Origin: an uncultured Collinsella sp.
GTDB taxonomy: Bacteria; Actinomycetota; Coriobacteriia; Coriobacteriales; Coriobacteriaceae
DNA: 64,000 nt
Direction: 5' to 3'
Assembly (NCBI GenBank): GCA_900544115.1
Contig: UQTW01000007.1
Coordinates: 1-64,000 of the forward strand
Below are positions 35,862 to 45,225 of the stretch, piece by piece. The translations under genes were made by a program, and so were the position numbers. Numbering within the stretch: position 1 is the first letter of the stretch; each line of letters begins with the position of its first letter. The notes under the pieces were generated by a model that made no database searches, was not told the origin of the DNA, and saw nothing but the letters and a program-made list of their open reading frames with translations.

Positions 35862-35963
35862 TGGGACAAAATAATCAGTAGAGTTTGTCCCATGGCCGAT
35901 ACGAGTGTCGAGCTCGTTGCGTCACTCGAACATGGGACAAACACTACTGATTATTTTGTCCCA
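35862..35963. repeat. 102-bp palindromic element (33-bp arms), family 2
   Basis: The arms at 35862-35894 and 35931-35963 are inverted copies with one mismatch. Each arm itself begins with TGGGACAAA and ends with TTTGTCCCA, so each can fold alone. The result is a pair of inverted hairpins, as in bacterial interspersed mosaic (BIME-like) elements. It lies between the priA start and the gltX terminator. Confidence 0.85.
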
Positions 35964-35990
35964 GCAACCCACTCATCGGTACAGAAACAA

Positions 35991-36017
35991 GAGCCCCGCT
36001 CGGGGTGAACGGGGCTC
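35991..36017 (-). terminator. Terminator after gltX
   Basis: GAGCCCCG pairs with CGGGGCTC around an 11-base loop. On the minus strand the stem is followed by TTGTTTCTGT, 24 bases beyond the gltX stop. Confidence 0.75.
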
Positions 36018-36040
36018 GGATACAAACGTTTGCGCAGCGA

Positions 36041-37516
36041 CTACAGCGCCATCGTGCGGGCGCGGTCGATGCGCGCCAGGCAGTCGTCGCGGCCGACGAG
36101 TGCCATGGTCTCGCCCAGCGGAGGGCTCACCATGTTGCCGCAAACGGCCACACGCACGGCCTGGAACACCACGCGCTTCTTGAGGTCCATCTGCTCGGGC
36201 AGCGGTTCAAGCGCAGCGTCGATGTTCGCGGCTGTCCACTCGTCCACGCCCTCGAGCGCGGCCTTGGCGGCGTCCAGAATGGAACCCATGCCCTCCTTGG
36301 CCAGGCCCTTGTTGACAGACTTCTCGTCATACTCGAGCGTCTCGGCGGTAGCAAAGATGGGAGCGGCGACAGTCACGGCGTCGGCCGGCATCTTGGTGCG
36401 CGGCTTAACGATGGCGGCAAGCGCGTCGATCCAGTCCTCGCCGTACTCGACGTTACCCTCAATGAGACCCGCCTCATGCAGCTCAGGGACCATGATCTCA
36501 TCGGCAAACTGGGTGTCGGACATGCCGTTGATGTACTCGGCATTGACCCAGTCGAGCTTCTTGGGGTCGAAGGTCGCCGGGTTCTTGGAAATGCGGTCGA
36601 GCGAGAACTTGCTGGCCAGGACATCGCGCGGGATGATCGTGGTCTCGCCGTCGAGCGACCAGCCGAGCAGCGCCAGATAGTTGACGAAGGCGTCGGACAG
36701 GTAACCGGCGTCGCGGTACTCCTCCACCGAGGTGGCGCCATGGCGCTTGGAGAGCTTCTTGCCGTCGGCGCCCAGGATCATGGAGATGTGGGCGAACGTG
36801 GGCACGGGCGCGCCGAGAGCCTCGTAGACCATGACCTGGCGCGGGGTGTTGGACAGGTGGTCGTCGCCGCGGATGACATGGGTGATCTTCATCATGGCGT
36901 CGTCGACAACGGTCGCAAAGTTGTACGTGGGCGTGCCATCGGAGCGGAAGATGACAAAGTCGTCGAGCTCCTTGGCGTCGAAGGTCACCTCGCCGTGGAC
37001 GGCGTCGTGGATGACGACGTCGCCGCGGTCCTCGGGCACCTTGATGCGCAGGACGTAGGACTCGCCGGCCTCGATGCGGCGGCGGGCCTCCTCGGGATCA
37101 AGATCGCGGCAGCGACGCTGATAACCCTGGAAGGGGTCCTTGCGTTCCTGCGCAGCCTTACGGTCAGCGTCGAGCTGCTCCTTGGTGCAGAAGCAGGGAT
37201 AGGCCTTGCCCTCGTCCCAAAGCTTCTGGGCGGCCTGCTTGTACAGGTCCAAGCGCTCGGTTTGGGCATAGGGGCCATAGTCGCCGCCCACCTCGGGACC
37301 CTCGTCCCAGTCCAGGCCAAGCCAACGCATGGCGCGCAGAATGATCTGCGTGTTCTCGTCGGTGGAACGGGTGGGGTCGGTGTCGTCGATGCGCAGGATG
37401 AACGTGCCGCCGTTTGCGCGGGCAAAAGCCCAGTTATAGATAGCGGTGCGGGCGCCGCCGATGTGCAGCTTGCCCGTCGGTGAGGGTGCAAAGCGGACGC
37501 GAACGTCTGATGCCAT
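36041..37516 (-). CDS. gltX: Glutamate--tRNA ligase
   Basis: 491 residues from ATG 37516, chosen because GAGGAGA lies six bases upstream. The class I HIGH-type motif is FAPSPTGKLHIGGARTA at residues 8-24 and the KMSKS-type motif is KKLSKRHG near residue 245. The C-terminal helical anticodon-binding domain is complete. It charges tRNA-Glu, and possibly tRNA-Gln if the genome uses GatCAB, which this window cannot show. It is a single gene bounded by palindromic elements on both sides. Confidence 0.97.
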   Translation of the reverse strand: MASDVRVRFAPSPTGKLHIGGARTAIYNWAFARANGGTFILRIDDTDPTRSTDENTQIILRAMRWLGLDWDEGPEVGGDYGPYAQTERLDLYKQAAQKLWDEGKAYPCFCTKEQLDADRKAAQERKDPFQGYQRRCRDLDPEEARRRIEAGESYVLRIKVPEDRGDVVIHDAVHGEVTFDAKELDDFVIFRSDGTPTYNFATVVDDAMMKITHVIRGDDHLSNTPRQVMVYEALGAPVPTFAHISMILGADGKKLSKRHGATSVEEYRDAGYLSDAFVNYLALLGWSLDGETTIIPRDVLASKFSLDRISKNPATFDPKKLDWVNAEYINGMSDTQFADEIMVPELHEAGLIEGNVEYGEDWIDALAAIVKPRTKMPADAVTVAAPIFATAETLEYDEKSVNKGLAKEGMGSILDAAKAALEGVDEWTAANIDAALEPLPEQMDLKKRVVFQAVRVAVCGNMVSPPLGETMALVGRDDCLARIDRARTMAL

Positions 37517-37600
37517 GGAAATCTCCTCGATTGCAGGATGGATGTCTAACCGCACCAGTATAAAGCATCAACGCAACCTCCGCACAAAGGGCACCGACCC

Positions 37601-37673
37601 ACTCATTGGGGACAGACTTAAATGACCAGCCAATAAGCACCCGGCTACTCATTTAAGTCTGTCCCCAATGAGT
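37601..37673. repeat. 73-bp palindromic element (25-bp perfect arms), family 3
   Basis: ACTCATTGGGGACAGACTTA plus five more bases (37601-37625) is repeated exactly in inverse at 37649-37673, with a 23-base centre. TCATT/AATGA within each arm gives a nested repeat. It sits between divergent gltX and metK. A short direct duplication of CAATGAGTA follows. Confidence 0.85.
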
Positions 37674-37743
37674 ACCAATGAGTAGGTGCGGAAAGGGTGT
37701 GAATATTCGATTAACGCGATATCATGTGCCCTTGCATACAGAG

Positions 37744-37770
37744 CCCGGCGGAATGGTAACGGTCGCCGGG
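37744..37770 (+). promoter_or_regulatory. metK leader hairpin (possible cis-regulatory RNA)
   Basis: CCCGGCG (37744-37750) pairs perfectly with CGCCGGG (37764-37770), ending 10 bases before the GAAAGGA ribosome site of metK. The upstream GTGCCCTT could pair with the AAAGGAC of that site. This is compatible with ribosome-site masking as in metK SAM riboswitches of other Gram-positives, but no consensus could be confirmed. A TATCAT at 37720-37725 may be the -10, which would place part of the putative pairing at the transcript start. Confidence 0.3.
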
Positions 37771-37792
37771 ACACGTTTTTGAAAGGACAATC

Positions 37793-39073
37793 ATGTCAGA
37801 AGAGCTTCGTTCCATCCCGCCCCAACACGGATCGTTTGTGTTTACGTCGGAATCGGTGACCGAGGGTCATCCCGATAAGATCGCTGACCAGATCAGCGAC
37901 GCCGTACTCGACGCAATCCTCGCCAAAGAAATAGAGCTCCAGGAGCAGGGCTATATTGCGCCCAACGGCGTGCCCGCCAACGTGGAGAACGTCCGCTGCG
38001 CCTGCGAGACCCTCGTGACCACCGGCACCGTCATCGTTGCCGGCGAGATCCGTACCCAGGCCTACGTCGACGTGCAGGAAATCGCCCGCGGCGTCATCCG
38101 CCGCATCGGCTACAACCGTGCCAAGTTCGGTTTTGACTGCGATACCTGCGGCGTCATGAGCCTTATTCACGAGCAGTCACCCGACATCGCCCAGGGCGTC
38201 GACGAGTCGTTTGAGACGCAGACCGGCGCTACCAGCGACCCGATCGACTTGATCGGCGCCGGCGACCAGGGCATGATGTTCGGTTATGCCTCCAACGAAA
38301 CCAAGACCCTCATGCCCATGCCGCACTACCTGGCGAGCCGCCTGGCCGAGCGCCTGGCAGCCGTGCGCCACGACGGCACCCTCGCCTACCTGCGCCCCGA
38401 CGGCAAAACCCAGGTCACCGTGCGCTACGAAGATGGCAAGCCCGTCGAGGTCACGACCATCGTCATCTCCACGCAGCATGCCGCCGAAATCGAGGACATG
38501 GGCAAGATCAAGGCCGATCTGATCGAGCACGTTATCACCCCGGTTATGGCTGCTGAGAACATGCCGTGGGACAACGCGGACATCTATGTGAACCCCACCG
38601 GTCGCTTTGTCGTAGGCGGCCCCATGGGCGACACGGGCCTGACCGGCCGCAAGATCATCGTCGACACCTACGGCGGCTACGGCCGTCACGGTGGCGGTGC
38701 CTTTAGCGGCAAGGACTGCACCAAGGTCGACCGCTCCGCCGCGTACGCAGCGCGCTGGGTCGCTAAGAACGTGGTGGCCGCCGGCCTGGCCGACCGCTGC
38801 GAAGTCGAGCTTGCCTACGCCATCGGCGTTTCCAAGCCCCTCTCAATCATGGTTGACACCTTCGGTACCGCGCATGTTGCCGAGGACAAGATCGTCGAGG
38901 CCGTCGAGAAGACCTTCGACCTGCGCCCGGGCGCAATCATCCGCGACCTAGACCTGCGTCGCCCCATCTACGAAAAGACGGCAGCCTACGGTCACTTCGG
39001 CCGCGAAGACGCCGACTTCACCTGGGAGAATACCGACCGAGTCGAAGAACTCAAAGCAGCCTGCGGACTTTAA
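37793..39073 (+). CDS. metK: S-adenosylmethionine synthetase
   Basis: 426 residues, slightly longer than the usual 390-400. [17 protein letters not shown] carries the ATP-binding His, [13 protein letters not shown] is the second signature, and [16 protein letters not shown] the P-loop-like third. It makes SAM from methionine and ATP. SAM is also the methyl donor for the six corrin methyl transfers encoded at 57-63 kb. GAAAGGA lies five bases before the ATG. It is monocistronic, ending in a very strong terminator. Confidence 0.97.
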   Translation: MSEELRSIPPQHGSFVFTSESVTEGHPDKIADQISDAVLDAILAKEIELQEQGYIAPNGVPANVENVRCACETLVTTGTVIVAGEIRTQAYVDVQEIARGVIRRIGYNRAKFGFDCDTCGVMSLIHEQSPDIAQGVDESFETQTGATSDPIDLIGAGDQGMMFGYASNETKTLMPMPHYLASRLAERLAAVRHDGTLAYLRPDGKTQVTVRYEDGKPVEVTTIVISTQHAAEIEDMGKIKADLIEHVITPVMAAENMPWDNADIYVNPTGRFVVGGPMGDTGLTGRKIIVDTYGGYGRHGGGAFSGKDCTKVDRSAAYAARWVAKNVVAAGLADRCEVELAYAIGVSKPLSIMVDTFGTAHVAEDKIVEAVEKTFDLRPGAIIRDLDLRRPIYEKTAAYGHFGREDADFTWENTDRVEELKAACGL

Positions 39074-39110
39074 GCTAACGGCAAAAGCTACAGCCAAGAA
39101 ACAACGCACC

Positions 39111-39150
39111 AAAAGAAGTACCGGCTCCAACCGGTACTTCTTTTTTATTT
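39111..39150 (+). terminator. Rho-independent terminator after metK
   Basis: AAAAGAAGTACCGG, loop CTCCAA, then the perfect complement, followed by TTTATTT. The stem is 14 bp. Confidence 0.95.
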
Positions 39151-39240
39151 AAAGGTGGTGAAGATGAGCCGACCTGGGACATGGAATAGGTCATAGGCCT
39201 ATAAATTTCGCAGCAGAGCGACTCCAACCATGTATCCTAA

Positions 39241-39361
39241 GTTCCGAGGGCTTTAGTATTTGGTCGATCGCGAGTTCCGCACGAGCCGGAGGCCACTTAA
39301 TGTGGCCTCCGTGCGAGCAGGACTGTCCGAGCAGGCGACCAAATACTAAAGCCCTCGGAAC
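39241..39361. repeat. 121-bp palindromic element with nested hairpin, family 4
   Basis: The outer 26-bp arms (GTTCCGAGGGCTTTAGTATT and six more) at 39241-39266 and 39336-39361 are perfect inverse copies. Inside, GGAGGCCAC/GTGGCCTCC (39288-39310) makes a second hairpin. Just downstream CCCTCGGAACGRCGGGAYAGA occurs twice in direct orientation (39352-39372 and 39384-39404). It lies in the leader of the serine ammonia-lyase gene, and no other feature is seen in the 39151-39416 gap. Confidence 0.8.
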
Positions 39362-39416
39362 GGCGGGACAGAGTATGCCCCGTCCCTCGGAACGACGGGA
39401 TAGAACAGGAGCGCAT

Positions 39417-41024
39417 ATGGCAGGCAAGCCGCAAACACTAGCTACGACCTCGGCATTCGAGATCTTGGGGCCCGTCATGGTCGGCCCCAGCTCATCGCAC
39501 ACCGCCGGCGCCCTGCGCTGCGCACAAGTTGCCGCCAGCCTGCTGGAAGGCCGCATCACCAAAGTCACCTTTGGCCTGTGGAACTCCTTCGCCCACACCT
39601 ACCGCGGCCACGGCACCGACCGCGCGCTCGTCGCGGGCATTCTGGGCCTCGACACCGATGACGAGAACATCAAGCAGGCCTTCGACCTCGCAAGCGAGCA
39701 GGGCCTCGAATATCACTTTGACATCAAGGGCGACGACGCCTCCATCCACCCCAACACCGTCGACATTGACATGGTCGACGACACGGGCGCCACGGCACAG
39801 GTCCGCGGTGAGAGCCTGGGCGGCGGCAAGATGCGCATCAGCCGCATTAACGGCGTCGGCGTTGACATCTCGGGCATGTACTCAACGCTCTTCGTGGCGC
39901 ACAAGGACGTCCCCGGCGTGCTCGCCGCGCTCACCAACCTGCTCGCCTACGCACACGTGAACATCGCCTTCTGCCGCACCTACCGCACCGAAGTGGGCGG
40001 CCAGGCCTACTCCGTCTTTGAGACCGACGGCGCGCCCGACGACACTGTTGTCCCGATGCTGCGTAAGCTCGACAATGTCGATTACGCGACCTTTATCGAG
40101 CTCCCCGGTTCTGCTTCGTCGCTCTCCCCCGGCGTCTCGGCCAAGGAAATCTTCGACGACGGCGAGCAGCTGCTCGATGCGTGCGAGGAACTGGGGCTCA
40201 GCATCGGCGCCGTCATGGCCGTTCGCGAGGCGCGCCTGACCGGCGAGGCCCACGCCGTCGCCGCCATGCGCCGCGTGCTCGACGTCATGCGCGAGGAGAC
40301 CACGGCCCCCATCGCCAACCCGCAGCGATCGCTCGGTGGGCTTATCGGCGGCGAGGCCAAACTGGTCGATGCCACCAGCCGCAACGATTTGAGTGCAAGC
40401 CTGATGGGCCCCGTTCAGACCAATGCCGTGGCCCGCGCCATGGCCGTGCTCGAGCGCTCCGCCACCATGGGCGTGATCGTCGCAGCTCCGACGGCAGGAT
40501 CCGCGGGTGTTGTGCCCGGCTGCGTGCTGGCGCTCGCAGACCATTTGCAGCTGGACGACGAGCAGGTCATGGATGCCCTTTATTGCGCCGCCGCCATCGG
40601 CCTCAACCTCACCACGAGCGCCTGCGTTGCCGGCGCCGAGGGCGGCTGTCAGGCCGAGGTCGGAAGTGCGGCCGCCATGGCCGCCGCCGCGCTAGTGCAG
40701 ATGCTCGGCGGCACACCCGAGCAGGCGCTCGACGCCAGTTCCATCGCGCTGAGTAATCTGCTGGGCCTCGTTTGTGACCCCGTCGGTGGCCTCGTGGAGG
40801 TGCCCTGCCAAAACCGCAACGCCATCGGCGTGGCAGCCGCCTTTAGCTCCGCACAACTCGCCCTCGCCGGCATTAAGAGCCTGGTGCCGTTTGACCAGAT
40901 GGCACACGTCATGCTCTCGGTGGGCCACGCGTTGCCGGCCACGCTGCGCGAGACGGCCAAGGGCGGCATCGCGCAGGCTCCGGCCGCGCTTTCGGCCTGT
41001 GCAAAATGCGGTGTGTGCGGATAG
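39417..41024 (+). CDS. sdaA: L-serine ammonia-lyase, iron-sulfur type, single chain
   Basis: 535 residues from ATG 39417, with AGGAG five bases upstream. Longer in-frame starts lie in the palindromic leader. The N-terminal beta domain (FEILGPVMVGPSSSHTAGAL) precedes an ACT-like segment (VDISGMYSTLFVAHKDVPGV) and the alpha domain. The alpha domain has conserved cysteines in GCVLALADH, TTSACVAGAEGGCQAEVG and CDPVGGLVEVPCQNRN, which coordinate the [4Fe-4S] cluster. It deaminates serine to pyruvate and ammonia. The chain ends CAKCGVCG, as is usual for the fused form. Confidence 0.95.
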   Translation: MAGKPQTLATTSAFEILGPVMVGPSSSHTAGALRCAQVAASLLEGRITKVTFGLWNSFAHTYRGHGTDRALVAGILGLDTDDENIKQAFDLASEQGLEYHFDIKGDDASIHPNTVDIDMVDDTGATAQVRGESLGGGKMRISRINGVGVDISGMYSTLFVAHKDVPGVLAALTNLLAYAHVNIAFCRTYRTEVGGQAYSVFETDGAPDDTVVPMLRKLDNVDYATFIELPGSASSLSPGVSAKEIFDDGEQLLDACEELGLSIGAVMAVREARLTGEAHAVAAMRRVLDVMREETTAPIANPQRSLGGLIGGEAKLVDATSRNDLSASLMGPVQTNAVARAMAVLERSATMGVIVAAPTAGSAGVVPGCVLALADHLQLDDEQVMDALYCAAAIGLNLTTSACVAGAEGGCQAEVGSAAAMAAAALVQMLGGTPEQALDASSIALSNLLGLVCDPVGGLVEVPCQNRNAIGVAAAFSSAQLALAGIKSLVPFDQMAHVMLSVGHALPATLRETAKGGIAQAPAALSACAKCGVCG

Positions 41025-41043
41025 CGACAAAGAACGACTCGAA

Positions 41044-41069
41044 GGTGGGACAAATGTCCCACCTCTTTT
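41044..41069 (+). terminator. Terminator after sdaA
   Basis: GGTGGGAC-AAAT-GTCCCACC followed by TCTTTT; an 8-bp perfect stem. Confidence 0.9.
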
Positions 41070-41173
41070 GAATGCCACCGTTTCCGTACCACAATCAACT
41101 AGGTAATCGCTATAATGCAAGCCCAGTAAAAACACGATGAGCCGCAAGGCGAAATTCGAAGGATATGCATACG

Positions 41174-42898
41174 ATGTCGCAAAACGATCGAACTCAACTG
41201 ATTCCCGATCCGCAGCAGCCGAGCAGGCACACCGGCGGCGTTCAGTCGCCGCGTCCTATCGCGCCGAGCCGCGGTCAGCAGCGTGGTGCGGCAAACGCTT
41301 CGCAACGCCCGAACCAGCAGCGCCAGCAACGTCAGCAGCGCCAGGCAAACGGCAATACGCCCAAGCAGCCCCCCACGCACGCTCGAGGCGATCGCGGCCC
41401 CGCGCGCAAACCCACCGAGAACAATAAGTCGGGCAAAAAGACGACGCTCTTTGTCGTCCTGGGTCTTATCGTCATTGTCTATATCGTAGGCGTCGTAGCG
41501 TTTTCGCAGGTAGCCTACCCCAACACCACCATCGCCGGCGTCGACGTCTCGTTCTCAAACGCTTCGTCTGCCGCCACCAAGGTCAACTCGGCGTGGAAGC
41601 ACTATAAGCTCACCGTTACGGGCGATGACTTTAGCTGGACCTATCAGCCCGAGTCCGATGAGCCCATTGTCGACGGCGAAGCTGCCGCAAAAGAGATTAT
41701 CAGCCGCAACGAAGCCATTGTATGGCCGGTTCGCCTTGTAGAATCCTTAAGCGGCAAGACCAAAACAACCGCTAGCTCCAACGAAGTCGATCTTGATCAA
41801 GACGTCGACCTGTCCATGCTCTCCGATACCTTTGACCAAAAGCAGTTTGAGAAGGATCTGGGCACCGCCATCGATGAGTTTAACGAGGGCCGTTCGGGCA
41901 CGTTCGAGGCCAATAGCTCCTATGACGAGCAGGCCGGCAAGTTTACCGTCGAGAAGGCGCGCTCCAACGAAAAACTCAACCGCGAGCATGTCATTAAGTA
42001 TGCCGAGCTCGAGCTTGCCTCGCTGGCCGAGACCGTAGATCTTTCCAAGCTCGGCAACGATGCCTATGAGCCGCTCAATGGAACGCTGACCGATGATCAG
42101 ATTCAGGCCGCATGCGATGCCGCCAATAACTTCTTGGGCGTCAACGTGACCCTCAAGCTTAACGGCGAGGATGCCGGCAAGGTTGATGGCAGCTCCGTGT
42201 TGCAGTGGATCAGCTTTGCCGATCCGGCCAACCCCACGCTCGATACGTCGCAGATCAGCAGCTGGGCAGCCGAGCTCGCCAACGGCTATAATACCGTGGG
42301 CTCCACTCGCTGGTGGACGCGCGCCGATGGCAAGCAGTGCGCCGTCGAAGGCGGCGACTTTGGTTGGTCCATCGACAGCAGCTCGCTCGCCAAGCAGGTC
42401 GAAGACGCCATTAACAACAAGCAGACCGGCGAAATCGATATCAAGTACTCCCAGAAGGCCGACACCTTTACCGCAAAGGGAGAGCCTGACTGGAAGGCAT
42501 ACGTCGATGTCGATCTGTCCGAGCAGCACGCGCGCTACTACGACGAGAGCGGCAATATTGTGTGGGAGGCCAACTTTATTTCCGGCAAACCGGGCGAAGA
42601 CGCCACCCCCGAGGGCGTATGGCAGATCAACAGCAACGATGGCGCCAGCAAACTCATCGGTGCCAAGGACCCCGAGACCGGCAAGCCCAAATACGAGAGC
42701 CCGGTTAGCTACTGGATGCCGTTTGAGGGCAACATGGTCGGTTTCCACGATGCAACGTGGCAAAACGACAAGAGTTTCGACGATCCCAACTCCTACAAGT
42801 GGTGCGGCAGCCACGGATGCATCAACCTTCGCCTGGCCGACGCCAAGGCGCTGCACGATTGCATCAAAGTCGGCCTGTGCGTGGTTGTCCACTCGTAG
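41174..42898 (+). CDS. Membrane-anchored L,D-transpeptidase (YkuD) with PG-binding domain
   Basis: 574 residues from ATG 41174, with GAAGGA ten bases upstream; the ATG at 41165 is too close to it. A basic, Gln/Pro-rich cytoplasmic N terminus is followed by one membrane helix (TTLFVVLGLIVIVYIVGVV, residues about 88-106). A large extracellular region with a duplicated peptidoglycan-binding (PG_binding_4-like) fold comes next, and then the YkuD domain. YkuD is marked by the active-site Cys in GSHGCINLRLADA and by VGFHDATWQ. It makes 3-3 peptidoglycan cross-links or attaches proteins. It is probably transcribed alone. Confidence 0.92.
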   Translation: MSQNDRTQLIPDPQQPSRHTGGVQSPRPIAPSRGQQRGAANASQRPNQQRQQRQQRQANGNTPKQPPTHARGDRGPARKPTENNKSGKKTTLFVVLGLIVIVYIVGVVAFSQVAYPNTTIAGVDVSFSNASSAATKVNSAWKHYKLTVTGDDFSWTYQPESDEPIVDGEAAAKEIISRNEAIVWPVRLVESLSGKTKTTASSNEVDLDQDVDLSMLSDTFDQKQFEKDLGTAIDEFNEGRSGTFEANSSYDEQAGKFTVEKARSNEKLNREHVIKYAELELASLAETVDLSKLGNDAYEPLNGTLTDDQIQAACDAANNFLGVNVTLKLNGEDAGKVDGSSVLQWISFADPANPTLDTSQISSWAAELANGYNTVGSTRWWTRADGKQCAVEGGDFGWSIDSSSLAKQVEDAINNKQTGEIDIKYSQKADTFTAKGEPDWKAYVDVDLSEQHARYYDESGNIVWEANFISGKPGEDATPEGVWQINSNDGASKLIGAKDPETGKPKYESPVSYWMPFEGNMVGFHDATWQNDKSFDDPNSYKWCGSHGCINLRLADAKALHDCIKVGLCVVVHS

Positions 42899-42967
42899 TG
42901 CAACGCGCGCATTCATACAACATGCAACTGCTGCGACCAATCTAACAATTCCGAAAGATACAGTCCT

Positions 42968-42995
42968 ATGCGCCTGCCCCAACCGGCGGGCGCAT
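42968..42995 (+). other. Hairpin between the L,D-transpeptidase and adaptor genes
   Basis: ATGCGCC-T-GCC pairs with GGC-G-GGCGCAT around CCAACC. There is no T-run. It is a possible weak terminator or attenuator. Confidence 0.35.
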
Positions 42996-43030
42996 ATACT
43001 TATCAAGGTTCTTTCTATAAAGGAGACGCT

Positions 43031-44452
43031 ATGCCGAATGTCCCCAACATCACCCCGGGCCCGGATGATACCGAGCACACGCCCGAAGGTGCCACCGAAA
43101 CGCTTCCTCTGATCACAGACGTACATGCCGACAAGGAGAGCGGATGCACGAACGATACGGCCGAGATTTCCGATGAAGAGGCATATGCCAAGCTCAAGGC
43201 AAAACGTGCCGAACGTCGACGCAAAAAGCTGATTCGACGCGGCATTGCCGCCGGCATCGTGGGTGTCATCGCGCTCATTGCTATTGTTGCAACCCTGGTT
43301 ATCAATGCGCAGCCACAGGGCGATAGCGGGCCTGCGACCGACATGGTGACCGAGGGCACGTTTAGCACAACGGTCGAGGCAAAAGGCCAGCTCAAACCCA
43401 TTTCGTCCTCAGTGGTCTCCCCTTCTGTCGACGGCACGGTCGATTCGATCAACGTGCAGGCAGGCCAATCCGTCAACGAGGGCGACGTGCTTATGACCAT
43501 TAAAAACGACGAGCTCGATCGCAACGTTGCCGAGGCGCAGCGTGCAGTTGCAGCCGCTCAAGAAGACCTCGCCAACGCGAAGAAAGCCGCAGCTGCCGCG
43601 CAGGCCAACCCAACGACGGACGTCGACGGAGGTTCCGCAGCGGCTGGCATCTCCGCCGCATCAGCGGACACGAACGCCGTATCGGCCGCGCAGCGCAGCC
43701 TCGCATCAGCCCAGGCAAACCTCGATCAGGCGAACGCCAAGGCCGCCGGGCGCACGGTTACGGCGCCGAGCTCGGGCAGCATCGTGGAGCTCAACGCCAA
43801 GGTGGGCGCTACGGTAACAGGCGGCATGATCATGGGCGAAAGCGATACGAGCGGCGGCAAGCAGTGCATGCAGATCGCCGACCTCTCCAAGATGAAGGTA
43901 ACGGTTCAGGTGGGCGAAAAGGATATCGCCAAGATCGCCGTGGGCCAGAGCGCCAACGTGACCTATCCCGCGTTTCCCGATATTGTGAGCCAAGGTACCG
44001 TCACGGCTATCGCCTCGGTGGCAAACTCCGACTCCTCCTCCGGGAGCGGCGGCAGTGTGACCTTTAACGTCGACATCCTCATCGAAGCACCCGACAGTCG
44101 CCTTAAGCCGGGTATGACTGCCGAGGTCTCGGTAGTGACCGAGAAGCTCGACGACGTGGTTATGGTGCCGACCATGGCGCTGATGACCGAAGACGGCGAG
44201 CACTATTACGTCAATCTGGCCACCGATTCGGAAGGCAAGAAGACGCGCCGCGTGAAGGTGACCGTCGTGACGCAAAACGACAACGAGGCTGTAGTCGGTA
44301 AGACGCAGGTCAAGCGCGACGACCAGGGCAACGAGATCAACCCAGACGTCCCGGTTACCAAGTTACGCGACGGCGACACCATCGTGACGGATACCGGCAC
44401 AGGAATGACGGCAGACGGCGGCGACAACATGCCTGCCGACGAGGGCAAGTAA
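43031..44452 (+). CDS. HlyD/MacA-type efflux adaptor
   Basis: 473 residues from ATG 43031, preceded by AAAGGAGA. One membrane helix spans residues 71-92 (after KKLIRR). An extracellular barrel-sandwich hybrid domain has SPSVDGTVDSINVQAGQSV, a coiled coil of Ala-rich heptads with EAQRAVAAAQEDLANAK, and a C-terminal beta-barrel segment. It is the adaptor of a tripartite-like exporter. In a cell without an outer membrane it should link the MacB-like transporter to the extracellular face. The ATPase gene begins in its stop codon (TAATG). Confidence 0.9.
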   Translation: MPNVPNITPGPDDTEHTPEGATETLPLITDVHADKESGCTNDTAEISDEEAYAKLKAKRAERRRKKLIRRGIAAGIVGVIALIAIVATLVINAQPQGDSGPATDMVTEGTFSTTVEAKGQLKPISSSVVSPSVDGTVDSINVQAGQSVNEGDVLMTIKNDELDRNVAEAQRAVAAAQEDLANAKKAAAAAQANPTTDVDGGSAAAGISAASADTNAVSAAQRSLASAQANLDQANAKAAGRTVTAPSSGSIVELNAKVGATVTGGMIMGESDTSGGKQCMQIADLSKMKVTVQVGEKDIAKIAVGQSANVTYPAFPDIVSQGTVTAIASVANSDSSSGSGGSVTFNVDILIEAPDSRLKPGMTAEVSVVTEKLDDVVMVPTMALMTEDGEHYYVNLATDSEGKKTRRVKVTVVTQNDNEAVVGKTQVKRDDQGNEINPDVPVTKLRDGDTIVTDTGTGMTADGGDNMPADEGK

Positions 44453-45225
44453 TGCGTCCCGTCATCGACATCCGCAACGTGCACCGCATCTTTGAGAGCG
44501 AGGCCGGTTGCGCCCACATCCTGCATAACGTGAGCCTGGCAGTAGATCCCGGTGAGTTCGTTGCCATCACCGGCCCCTCGGGCTCAGGCAAGTCGACGCT
44601 CATGAACATCCTGGGCTGCCTGGACAAACCGACGGCGGGCGATTACTTCCTGCAAGGGCTCAACGTCGCCGAGCTCGACGATGATGAGCTCACCGAGGTG
44701 CGAGCGCTGAGCATCGGCTTTGTCTTTCAGAGCTTTAATCTGCTGCCGCGCCTGACGGTGATCGAAAACGTCATGCTGCCGCTGTCCTACACCAATGTGC
44801 CGCGCAGCCAGCGTGAGATGCGCGCCGTGCACGCGCTGCAAGCCGTCACGCTTCCGGTCGACCATTGGGACCATCGTATATCGGAGCTGTCGGGCGGACA
44901 GATGCAGCGCGTCGCCATCGCGCGCGCCCTCGTCAACGACCCGCCCATCATTTTGGCCGACGAGCCAACGGGAAATCTAGACTCGACAACCGGGGCGCTC
45001 GTCATGGAAACCTTCCACAAGCTCCAGAAACGCGGCAAGACCATCGTACTCATCACGCATGACCCCGGCATCGCCGCCGAGGCCGATCGAGCCGTAACCA
45101 TCCGTGACGGGCGAATCCATGACGGCGCATATGTCGCGCATACACCGAATACGTTACGCGGGGCCGTCAAAAACCTGCCCGCGATTTCTGCAACCACCAA
45201 TCAGCCGAAAGGAGCGAAGGCATGA
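44452..45225 (+). CDS. ABC transporter ATPase, MacB/LolD type
   Basis: 257 residues. Walker A GPSGSGKSTLMN, the Q-loop GFVFQSFNLLPRLTV, signature LSGGQMQRVAIARAL, Walker B ILADEPTGNLDS and switch His in ITHDP are all intact. The pattern belongs to the MacB/LolD/FtsE class, which couples to permeases that pull substrate from the membrane or drive extracellular movement. A roughly 30-residue tail follows the last conserved motif. It overlaps the permease gene by 4 bases (ATGA). Confidence 0.95.
   Translation: MRPVIDIRNVHRIFESEAGCAHILHNVSLAVDPGEFVAITGPSGSGKSTLMNILGCLDKPTAGDYFLQGLNVAELDDDELTEVRALSIGFVFQSFNLLPRLTVIENVMLPLSYTNVPRSQREMRAVHALQAVTLPVDHWDHRISELSGGQMQRVAIARALVNDPPIILADEPTGNLDSTTGALVMETFHKLQKRGKTIVLITHDPGIAAEADRAVTIRDGRIHDGAYVAHTPNTLRGAVKNLPAISATTNQPKGAKA

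Noticed and set aside
41137..41427. Alternative frame over the start of the L,D-transpeptidase gene
   Set aside because: It overlaps the N-terminal codons of a gene with clear membrane and YkuD motifs and lacks any conserved content of its own.
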